Assembly: GCA_000149265.1 (NCBI GenBank)
Contig: CH002036.1
Location: forward strand, 213,084-277,083
Reading direction: 5' to 3'
DNA from: Ciona savignyi
Taxonomy: Eukaryota > Chordata > Ascidiacea > Phlebobranchia > Cionidae
DNA: 64,000 nucleotides
Shown: positions 56,586 to 64,000 of the stretch, piece after piece
How positions within the stretch are numbered: the stretch's first letter is position 1
Layout of the letters: each line of letters begins with the position of its first letter
Program-made: the position numbers and the translations under genes
The notes under the pieces: generated by a model
The model's input: only the letters and a program-made list of their open reading frames with translations
The model's database searches: none
Told to the model about the DNA's origin: nothing

Positions 56586-58653
56586 ATGAATGTGAGACAG
56601 TTACAAGCAGAGTTGAGAAAAAGGGGAGCAAAGATTTCAGGAAGAAAGCATGAGCTTATTGAAAGGTAATTGGACTAAATGAAGGTAGAGTTTGTGATAG
56701 ATAAGTAGATTTATACAGAAACAGACAGAGACGAGTGTATACAGTGGGGCTTGGGGGTTTTAATGTATAACATTGTTTCCCAGACTTCAATCATATCAGA
56801 AGCATAATGACTTTCGTCCAACGCCAGTCGATATTCCCCAAGCTATTTTTCCGAATTGGCCACTTGAAGGTTTTAGACAATTAACAACAGAGCATCGCCA
56901 GTTAGTACCAACAATTACCGATGCACATATGGATGGATACTTTCGGTATAGATTGGCCTGCGATCGTCTTTGTACCAATGACATAAAAGCTATCACAAAG
57001 GGGAAACTGATGTTTGAAAGCAATATGACAGAGACATGCAGCAGCAACACAACTCATGAAAATGGCCATGTTTTCTTCTCGGCCTTGATCAGGGCATCGA
57101 TGCAAAAACGGGTTAGTGTAGACTTGTTGTACATACAATGGTGATATAGTTTAAATTCTAAAAACCAACAAAGTACCGTATAGTTAATGTGTTTCAGGTA
57201 TGTTACTACACCAAACTGAAAGTATCGGACATAGGAATAATAAACTCTGACTGTGAATGTGCATCGGGAACAGGGCCACATGGAACTTGCAAACACATCG
57301 CTGCTTTGTTACTCATGTTGCAGTGTTTTAAAGATACTGGAGAGCTGCGATTGCTTAGGAGTTGTACAGACAATCTCCAGACATTTCATAGACCATTAAG
57401 TGATTACAATGGTATTTATGAGTGTTTTCTTATTATACATACATACATACATACATATAGTTATTATACATATGAATATTTGAAATTTCCATTTATTAAA
57501 TGTATGAAAGTTTTTAACATATTGTATAGAAACTGATTTATGTGCATCTAAAAAAAATCTAGTTAGTTGTTTTATTTTTTATAGGTTCACCAATAAAAGC
57601 TGAGCAACTAGGTGGAAAAAGAAGTGCTTCGATGGATGACCCCAGACCAGCACAGTACAGAAATGCTTCTGGGTATGAGGACCACGTTCGAAACCTGGTG
57701 TTTAACTTCTGCGGCGGAAGTAACACAGATATGCCTATGCGCTATTTGTATTCAAGAGCAAGCCTATCTGATGCTGTTAAAGATCATGATTATCTGAAAA
57801 ACAAATTTACAGAGTATTGGGTGGATCAAGGTGTGGCGGTAAGAGATTACTATACATTATAATTTATAATAATATTGTAATGGGTATTTATTTTAAACAA
57901 AATCCGGTTTATTAATTATTGTGTTACCGTACTAAAATGTTAATTTTAAGTATTACCAATTTAACTACTATCTGTAGGTATCAATGGAAGACTCCATTAA
58001 TTTTAGAGAAAAGAACACGGGCGCCTAGGCACAGAGTGAAGTGTGGCACATAGAACGTCAATGGAGGATTACAGCCAGTAAGTTTGGAGCTGTATGTCAC
58101 GCCACAGAGAAAAGAAACATGGAAAGCCTTTGTGGAGATATCCTTAATCCACCATTGTTAAACACTTTACCAATACTACATGGTCGACAGTTCGAATCCG
58201 CCGCTGTCGATCTTTTTAGCAAAAAAACACAACTGACAGTCCACCCATCAGGGTTATTTGTAAATCCAGCCTGGCCCTTTCTCGGTGCTACACCAGATGG
58301 AGTTATTGATGCAGACCACATTGTAGAAGTTAAGTGCCCATACATTGGACGAGAAAACAAATATATTTAGCCTGGGAAAGAGTTTTCATTTTTAAAACTC
58401 ATTGAAAACAAAGTATGCTTGAATAGGTCACATTCGTACTATAATCAAATACAGGGTCAATTAGCTATAAGTGATAGAAAATGGTGCTATTTTATTGTGT
58501 TTACACCCATGTGTTAATGAGCAAAATTTGTTTGTTGAAAAAATCGGCTTTGATAAATTTTTTTGGGAGCAAAGTATGCTTCCTAAACTTAAAGCTTTTT
58601 ATTTTAACTGTTTTAGAAAGCATGTAGCTTCATTTGCAAAATCACTACAATAA
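56586..58653 (+). pseudogene. SAP-SWIM-YqaJ nuclease protein of the transposon, disrupted
   Basis: Five exons in phase: 56586-56665, 56784-57111, 57198-57411, 57585-57838, 57978-58653. The N-terminus is a SAP DNA-binding helix pair (MNVRQLQAELRKRGAKISGR). Exon 3 has a SWIM zinc finger (CECASGTGPHGTCKH, pattern CxC...CxH). Exon 5 has the YqaJ/lambda-exonuclease-like PD-(D/E)XK nuclease: WHIERQWRITASKFG, FLGATPDGVID (catalytic D), VEVKCPY (E and K), YYNQIQGQLAIS (Q). TAG stops lie at 58026-58028 and 58368-58370, and a frameshift near 58490-58515 precedes the natural end SFAKSLQ. The family is used by viruses and transposons, presumably to process DNA ends; its role in transposition is inferred. 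The large minus-strand frame at 58097-58360 is a shadow. Confidence 0.8.
57435..57456. repeat. CATA tetranucleotide microsatellite
   Basis: (CATA)n, five to six units, in the intron after the SWIM exon. Confidence 0.85.
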
Positions 58654-58728
58654 TAAACTAAAGCTGTTTTGAATGATTGATTTTTTTTATTAAAATAAAA
58701 ACAAAAGAACAAGTTGGTACAAATCATT

Positions 58729-60260
58729 TCAAGCAAGCTTGCTCACAATAGAGTTTCTAAAATTAGATATCATGAAACATAGATACACTATTCTTCCTCC
58801 TAGGTTAACCTTAGTGTGTTGCAAATCCTGTTTAAGTATTTTAAATGTTTTGCTTAATCCGATGACTCTTTCCACATGTATTCTCTTTGATGCAATACGA
58901 CGATCACAGACAACTTCCTCAGCAGACAGTTGGGTCTTTCCTTGGCAATGTATGGTGGTGTGTTTACTTGAACTCCCTTACTTGCAAACAAATCCTGAAC
59001 CATAATCCCCACGGTCTGCCATGGATGCTATCTTCTGTACTAAACATAGGTTGTTTCAGGAGTGCAGACCTTTCAATTATTTGGCGATCGGTTGTTCTTC
59101 CTCCATAAGCATTGGAAATAAACGACACCAATCCCCATTCGGTGAACATCCAATTCATAACCTTTAAAGTGTTTTTGTTTTTGTAGCTTGAAAAGGTAGC
59201 ACTCTGTGAGTTTACATTTGTGGGTTTGTGGATAGGAAACTCTGTAGCATCCAAAATCACTCTGGTTTTGGGAAATTTCATTTTAAAATCTGTTGGCATA
59301 TACTCTTGTACAGTTTGGGAATTTGGCCAAATATTTATTTCCTTAAGTTGAAAATACATAAAATTGATCCAAGTTACAACAATAGAACTAACTGTAGTTT
59401 GTGAAATGTTAAACATAAGTCCCAATTCAAAATCTTCCTTACATTGTCTTAATTTCATTAATGTCAAAAAAAGCTGTTCTTTAGGATTTAATTTTACACA
59501 CTGATATTCTAAATTGTAAGCAGCTTGACCTAAAACATTAAAAAAAAATTTAAAATGGCTATAATTGTTGAAACCGCAGTAGTAATGCATAGCTGCATCA
59601 TTTTTCTTATATAACTTTAAAGGTGAAAGTGCTAGTCCAGGTAGGTCACATTGAGAAGCAGCAGAAGAACAGGACTGTGCTTTTTCACATACAGGGGCAA
59701 CATTCTGCACAATAATTTCAAGTTGCGCCTCAGGCACCTCCTCAACAATTACTGGAGCCGGTAATAATGTAATGGGATCTGCACGCTTTGATCTTCTGCA
59801 GCTTGATTTGGATGCTGGTTTTTGAAATGGAAATATAGAAGGTACCGCTGAGGGTAGAAGTCTCTTCTGTTTTTCTAGGAAATAAAAAGCATAGTCATTA
59901 AATTATGTTAGCTAGGTCTATATAATTTGTGTATGTTTACACACTATGGACCAGCCTGGAAAGTATGGCAGATCTTGACGAGGTATTCAGGTTCACATCC
60001 CGACGCAATGCAAAAATGGTTGTAATTTCAAAATGTGTAATTTGTAAAGTACCTGTAAATTCCGAGTAATCTGTTGATTTAAAATGATCTTGACAAACAC
60101 GATCAGATGGTCCAGCATTCCATAATTTGTTGGTTCCGGGAAAATTTCGCTTTATTGCTACCCTCCACTGCATTCTTAATTCTTTCTTTTTGTCTGCATT
60201 CGGAAATGTGTGGCCACCCTTTCGACTTTTGCATTGTGGCACGCAACAGTATTGAGGCAT
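58729..60260 (-). pseudogene. THAP-DDE transposase of the transposon, frameshifted
   Basis: Two exons. Exon 60053-60260 starts at ATG 60260 and encodes a THAP zinc finger: MPQYCCVPQCKSRKGGHTFP, then VCQDHF (C2CH pattern), which binds the transposon ends; donor G|GTACTT, phase 1. Exon 59874 down to 58729 continues with a basic Ser/Pro stretch (KSSCRRSKRAD), a helical region (LNPKEQLFLTLMKLRQCKED, then FNISQTTVSSIV, the HTH-like part), and the DDE_4 core. First Asp lies in VILDATEFPI, the second in GGRTTDRQII, and the catalytic Glu in the HVERVIG segment near 58890. Three small frameshifts between about 59030 and 58925 put the MADRG and C-terminal parts out of frame. The end SKLA with TGA is at 58731-58729. 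Confidence 0.8.
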
Positions 60261-60403
60261 ATTTAAAAGGCGAACTTGCTTGCTAATAAATTACTGAACG
60301 TTGACAGCATAGGCCTATTACCGTAGATTACTACTTATGCTGTTGCTATGAAGGACCCAAATTCAGGTTGCGCCACCATGCGGAATTCAAGCCGTTTAAC
60401 CCC

Positions 60404-60620
60404 ATTGGGCAGTTACCGTTATTTTAGTGTGGTACATATTAAACTACCAAAAGTACAGGTATTAGTAAAATGTTAAGCGACCGGATAAGGTTGCCGGCTA
60501 ATACTGTGGCCGAAGATGTCTGTGACAACATCGTGGAAGTCGTTTGCTGCTACTAGGTAAGATTGTGTGCTGACATTATAGCATCACTAGGCTAGTTTTG
60601 TGTAGACACTGAACTGAGTG
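60404..60620. other. Flank right of the transposon
   Basis: Unique sequence. Degenerate TAATACTGTGGCCGAAGATG-like units may be the worn start of the minisatellite that follows. No exon. Confidence 0.35.
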
Positions 60621-60621
60621 T

Positions 60622-60858
60622 TGTATGGCAATATTGGGTAAGGTTGTAGGGCAATACTGGGTGAGGTGTCTTAATACTGGGTAAGGTTGTATGGCAATAC
60701 TAGGTAATGTTATGTGGCAATACTGAGTAAGGTTGTTTCCCAATCTGTCTGATGTTTCCGGCAATACTGGGAAAGATTGTGTGCCAATAGTGGGTAAGGT
60801 TGTGCGGCAATACCGGGTGATGTTGCACGGCAATACTGGGTGATGTTGTACGGCAATA
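60622..60858 (+). repeat. Minisatellite, unit about 22-24 bp
   Basis: About ten units of consensus GGCAATACTGGGTAAGGTTG plus two to four bases, with one or two shortened units (CTTAATACTGGGTAAGG). The minus-strand frame across it (repeating TQYCHITLP-like peptides) is a by-product of the repeat. Confidence 0.85.
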
Positions 60859-61089
60859 GATTAATCTGTGGTCTAGTTTTAAAAAAACAATTTTGTCTGG
60901 GCTATAATTCGTTACTGTTTCAATTTTCGCTGTCTTATTTATATCGACACATCGTTATATGCTTCGCCTTCCTTCTCCGCGGGAGTTGTCAACCTGTTTT
61001 CACTTTAACACGTCGTTTTTGTACTTTTTCTTTTGTTTGCTCTTTTTTCTCCCACGCCGTTACAACGTAATGGCAAATAAATTATTGTT

Positions 61090-61186
61090 CTATTTTTCGT
61101 AAATTTGATTTTGGAGTAGGTGAGGCGTGAGCATGAATCACAATCTCAAGGGGGGCGCGACTGAAAAAGTTTAAGAACCACTGGTC
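61090..61186 (+). mobile_element. hAT-type MITE end fragment
   Basis: The stretch CAAGGGGGGCGCGACTGAAA then AAGTTTAAGAACCACTGG resembles the right end of hAT-type MITEs (GGG-CGCGA near the end and AGAACCACTG at the terminus). The partner left end (CAGTGGTTCTTAAAC) is not found nearby, so this is a solo end. Confidence 0.5.
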
Positions 61187-61261
61187 TATCGCGTTATAAT
61201 TGGCGGGTTGTAGCTTCAAAACTGGTGACTAACAAGCCGTTTGGCGCAAGATGATATGACG

Positions 61262-61322
61262 GTTGCCACTGTGTTAACACCCATTGCGTTTTTCCATTTA
61301 CGAATATGAACATTGATAAGCT
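61262..61322 (+). repeat. SINE tail remnant
   Basis: TTGCCACTGTGTTAACACCC, TTTTTCCATTTACGAATATG and AACATTGATA parallel the SINE 3' body (TTGCCCGCGTGTTAACCCCC, TTTTCCCATTCACGGG). It is strongly diverged. Confidence 0.45.
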
Positions 61323-61736
61323 GAAAGGTGACCTCACTTATTTTATACGAAATAATAAAAAATCGGGGGGACACAAAGTAACGCTACAGATTCTGTATAT
61401 TTTAGAACTTTGCCTTAACAGCCTACCGCTGAACCAATTACTAGATATTGATAAGTTAATGCTTTAATTAAAAAACGGGTGTTAAACACAAACATTTAAC
61501 CGGTATAACAATTTTGTCAAAAACATTTCTTAATCGTAATAAAGCTAAGAGAGTACTGATTTTAACTACACAAATTCCGTGGATATTACTATCATGTAAA
61601 TTAGCCCTGCATCCAGCATTAATCAATTGATAACTCTGAATTTATTGATAAATATGATAAAAGTGCAATAAAACGACCTAAAATTATAACTAAGAATAAA
61701 AAGTGCACCAAAAGTATCTAAAAGTTGTGATAAAGG
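61323..61736. other. AT-rich stretch before the hAT MITE
   Basis: No exon. The last 100 bp contain loosely repeated AAAAGTGCA/AAAAGTTGTGA phrases that continue on the other side of the MITE. Confidence 0.4.
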
Positions 61737-61744
61737 GTGTAGAG

Positions 61745-62291
61745 CAGTGGTTCCCAACCTGGGGGTCGCGACCCCCAAAGGGGTCGCAAAGCATGTTAAA
61801 GGGGGTCGCGAAGCTGTTGCTAATGTAAAAACAAAGGCGAATGTCAGTGGGACTTGGTACTGGTACGCTAGTGGTATGTGCTATTCCTGTGTAAAATTTT
61901 TTTATTGAGACATTTCATTCGGATTGCTTGTACAGTAGCACAATATTATTGCATCAGTATGCGTCCACTGTGATGTCATAAACCATGACTACATGACTGT
62001 AAACGTGCAATAGCTGCAATTTGGAACTCTATTAGGTAAGTAGCTTAGTATATTATACAACAGAAATTAGTCAAGACTTGACATTGGTAAAAATAGTTAA
62101 GGGAAGCATCGTTCACGTTTAGCTGTAGACCTACAAGGTCAACCATCGCAATGATTTGTTAATAAATGCAGAGTAAAACATTTTTAAGCTTCCTTTCTAA
62201 TTTTGCATTGAGGATAGAATATAAGTGTGGGTCACGGAATCTTCGAAAATTTTTAAGAGGGTCACCAAGACAAAAAGGTTGGGAACCACTG
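61745..62291. mobile_element. Complete hAT-type MITE with 8-bp target duplication
   Basis: Terminal inverted repeats CAGTGGTTCCCAACCT (61745-61760) and AGGTTGGGAACCACTG (62276-62291) are perfect over 16 bp. The element is flanked by identical 8-bp direct repeats GTGTAGAG at 61737-61744 and 62292-62299, the size typical of hAT transposition. Subterminal GGGGGTCGCGACCCCC is a palindrome next to the left end. The 547-bp element has no coding capacity, so it was mobilised by a hAT transposase elsewhere. Confidence 0.92.
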
Positions 62292-62299
62292 GTGTAGAG

Positions 62300-63131
62300 C
62301 AAATAAGTACGCATAAAGTGCAACAAAAGGTGTAATAAAAGGTGTAGAAAAGTGTATAAAACAATCCACAGATAACGAGCACTTAAGCACGTTACAGAAG
62401 CTCAAAACGAATGTTCACAGAAGTTATATGAAAACCCTGTATTCAGAAGTATAAAGTTGCAATTAAATAGGTGGGGGTTTCATATTCTCGTGGTTGCAGT
62501 GCATACAGATCACAACTGCTTGCACTGTAGGCAGCAGTATGTGAACAGGAATTTAGCTTGGAGCGAAGAAAAATTAAAAATTAAACTGAAATCATTTATA
62601 ATCTATAGGTCCCTGTATATTGGATGCATAACCGTTATTTATTCACATGGTTAGCAAGTTTGGCACTTTGGTATATTAATTGAAATACAAGCATCGCGTT
62701 TTCGTATATTGTCGGGTGAAATATGTATGAAGTTTAAATAATTTAATAATAGGATTGTAAAGCGAACATAACCACAACTATACCATATGTCATTTTGTAT
62801 ATAACAAGATAGCCATTGCAAACGTATGTATACGTCATGTAGCGTAAGTTTTAAAATTCCGGAAACGTTAACAAACATCGCTTAACCAAGTTGTGACGTC
62901 AAATAATTGCTTGTCGATTCCCTCAGTTTTCACAAAAAAAAAATTATTACTCCACTTACTTGGTAGTCGGTGTTTAGATACGTTGCAGTTGATTTGTTTT
63001 AGATAGAAGTGAGAAGTGTTTCATTATATTTTTTTGTGAAAATTGAGGTAAGGGTAGGCTACCATTTTATCATATTATGCAGTTTTTTGCATGTAAAAAG
63101 TAACACTGTGATCAGTTTTAAACCACAAATC
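62300..63131. other. Upstream region of the FReD gene
   Basis: Starts with AAAGTGCAACAAAAGGTGTA and short AAAGGTGTA repeats, then unique AT-rich sequence. No TATA box at a convincing distance from the ATG at 63132 and no additional exon is recognised. Confidence 0.4.
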
Positions 63132-63513
63132 ATGAAATACTTTGCTCTGTTGATTATCTTAGGTGGTTTGTACATTGTTGCATCAGGTAATAAATTAGTT
63201 TTTTCTAATAGTGGATATTTTGTTAAACCTAGATACATTACAGAGAGTCCAACGTCCCAAAAAGGAAGCTCAGAGCTGCAATCTGATTCAAAATTCTCGA
63301 ACAAGAATGCGTTTGTTAAGTACAATATGTGCCAGAGTTCGTCTCCAAATTTTATCAACGCAACAGCAAGGCCCCAAAATCCAAACCTTCCTCATACATT
63401 CAACTTGACTGTAAAAGAAATTTTCACCCACGGTTTTTTGTTTGAACTTGTGCGAACTGACGAGGCCACAGGCTGGGATACGATGCTGATTGTGGATTGG
63501 GTGATTTACACAG
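63132..63513 (+). CDS. First coding exon of a secreted FReD gene
   Basis: ATG at 63132 begins MKYFALLIILGGLYIVASG, a signal peptide; this start is preferred over upstream in-frame ATGs because it gives a proper signal sequence at the N-terminus. The following 108 residues hold NAT and NLT glycosylation sequons, a single Cys and the segment FNLTVKEIFTHGFLFELVRT, then WDTMLIVDWVIY. The RTD...GW...DW pattern reminds me of small beta-sandwich lectin-like domains (H-type lectin style), but this is not established. The exon ends with one G before a GTGAGC donor (phase 1), matching the next exon. Confidence 0.75.
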
Positions 63514-63604
63514 GTGAGCAAACTAGATCTTGAATGCAATGCAGTAGATACCAAAGATTGTCAACTTCTTGTTAGATACAACCATTTCAAAAACCCATTT
63601 TTAA

Positions 63605-63800
63605 TCTACGCTAGTTTCTGCATGCATTAACGATCGGTTTCCTGGTTGGCATGTGACTCCGACATGTGAATCCGATCTAACATACGGGGTTAAGGAATAA
63701 CAATGTCATTTGTTTGACAACATGGTCTATCTTATGTAGAAATCAAAAATCTGGGTGACGCATCCTGTTAAGTTTACCTGTTAAGTTACACACAACTGTT
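63605..63800 (+). repeat. Helitron-like 330-bp unit remnant in the intron
   Basis: GGCATGTGACTCCGACATG, GTCATTTGTTTGACAACATG, GTCTATCTTATGTAGAAATC and AAAAATCTGGGTGACGCATC match one unit of the 14-54 kb element family (GACAACATGGTCTAGATATG, ACCAAAATTTTGGGTGATAA). It shows that the family reaches into this gene. Confidence 0.65.
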
Positions 63801-63845
63801 ATGTTTGACATTGTTTAGTGATTTCCAATTTGCGATTCGTTTTAG

Positions 63846-64000
63846 GATTACCCACAAGCTGCAAAGAAGCATTGCGGTTTGGACTAAACGAAACTGGAAT
63901 ACAACACATATATAACCCGGGGAATCAGTAAACTTTGAAAGTTTATTGCGATCAAACCACTGACGGCGGCGGTTGGATGGTTGGTGGAGTTTGCATCAAT
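63846..64000 (+). pseudogene. Fibrinogen-domain exon with in-frame stop (runs off the window)
   Basis: After a CGTTTTAG acceptor the exon completes the phase-1 codon and reads GLPTSCKEALRFGLNETGIQ, then HIYNPGNQ, a TAA at 63929-63931, and in the same frame TLKVYCDQTTDGGGWMVGGV CIN. This is the start of a fibrinogen domain (first Cys in TSCKEA, then the VYCDQTTDGGGW signature). The stop lies just before that signature, with no splice site that could remove it, so this allele encodes a truncated protein unless the base is wrong. The usual VFQRR after GGGW is replaced by VGGVC, another sign of relaxed constraint. Confidence 0.7.

Larger units (their letters stand above)
56214..60403. mobile_element. 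ISL2EU/PIF-Harbinger-like DNA transposon, 4.19 kb
   Basis: The ends form imperfect inverted repeats. The left end reads GGGGTTCGCCG, then TGGGGCGCAATTGAGCAATT and TGGGTCCT. The right end, read on the minus strand, has GGGGTTAAACGGC, GGTGGCGCAACCTGAATTTG and GGTCCT. Both ends are flanked by AT (56212-56213 and 60404-60405), within CAAT/ATTG. Inside are two convergent genes: a SAP-SWIM-YqaJ protein on the plus strand and a THAP-DDE transposase on the minus strand, about 75 bp apart at their stops. A 2-bp AT duplication and a YqaJ-type second protein are, as I recall, features of the ISL2EU group. Both genes carry stops or frameshifts, so the copy is inactive. Confidence 0.7.

Noticed and set aside
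56796-57296. Overlapping minus-strand frames
   Set aside because: They are shadows of the plus-strand SAP-SWIM exons, which are in phase with good splice sites.
58097-58360. Minus-strand 87-residue frame
   Set aside because: It is antisense to the YqaJ nuclease exon, whose plus-strand reading has all catalytic motifs.
60576-60833. Minus-strand frame with repeating TQYC/LPSIAIQPYP peptides
   Set aside because: It is the translation of the 22-24 bp minisatellite; the peptide repeat follows from the DNA repeat.

Overview
The window looks like nuclear DNA of a tunicate, most likely an ascidian of the Ciona type. It is AT-rich with spliceosomal introns and no bacterial-style gene packing. Its recognisable host genes encode secreted modular proteins (complement-control/sushi domains, ShKT, Thr-rich mucin-like linker, fibrinogen-related domains), and more than half of the sequence is transposon-derived. 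The taxonomic call is inference from domain style and repeat content; no marker gene settles it.

Host genes, minus strand: a family of eleven CCP (sushi) exons is scattered from 2.16 to 51.8 kb. All read right to left, nearly all have a phase 1 / phase 1 exon structure, and the first half of each domain is highly conserved while the second half varies. The leftmost gene is clearest: a TATA box near 3.09 kb, a signal-peptide exon (2946-3003), then a CCP exon (2159-2344). A second series (20.1-26.0 kb) combines seven exons of CCP type with one ShKT exon and one Thr-rich exon, all in compatible phase except the last. A third series of four CCP exons (42.3-51.8 kb) lies in tandem duplicated blocks of about 1.3 and 4.4 kb. 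Whether these are one very long gene or several is not decidable here.

Host genes, plus strand: the 3' end of an unknown gene (1-418), a broken fibrinogen-related exon (54.0-54.4 kb), and the 5' part of a secreted fibrinogen-related gene entering the right edge (63.1-64.0 kb), whose fibrinogen exon carries an in-frame stop. An unidentified spliced minus-strand gene fragment lies at 11.9-12.3 kb.

Mobile DNA: the dominant element, at least twelve copies between 14 and 54 kb, has asymmetric ends, a CTAG 3' terminus always followed by T, a small palindrome next to it, and an interior of about 330-bp tandem repeats. It looks like a non-autonomous Helitron/Helentron-type element. Each repeat unit carries a GGGAATTCCC-type palindrome that matches a kappaB site. 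A 4.2-kb element at 56214-60403 has inverted ends flanked by AT, and encodes a SAP-SWIM-YqaJ nuclease protein facing a THAP-DDE transposase; this fits the ISL2EU/PIF-Harbinger group. Beside it is a broken Myb/SANT gene from another PIF-Harbinger-type element. Also present are a BEL/Pao relic (28.6-30.5 kb), a LINE 3' fragment (21.5-22.3 kb), tRNA-derived SINEs, a complete hAT-type MITE with 8-bp target duplication (61.7-62.3 kb) and several short inverted-repeat or tandem-repeat sequences.
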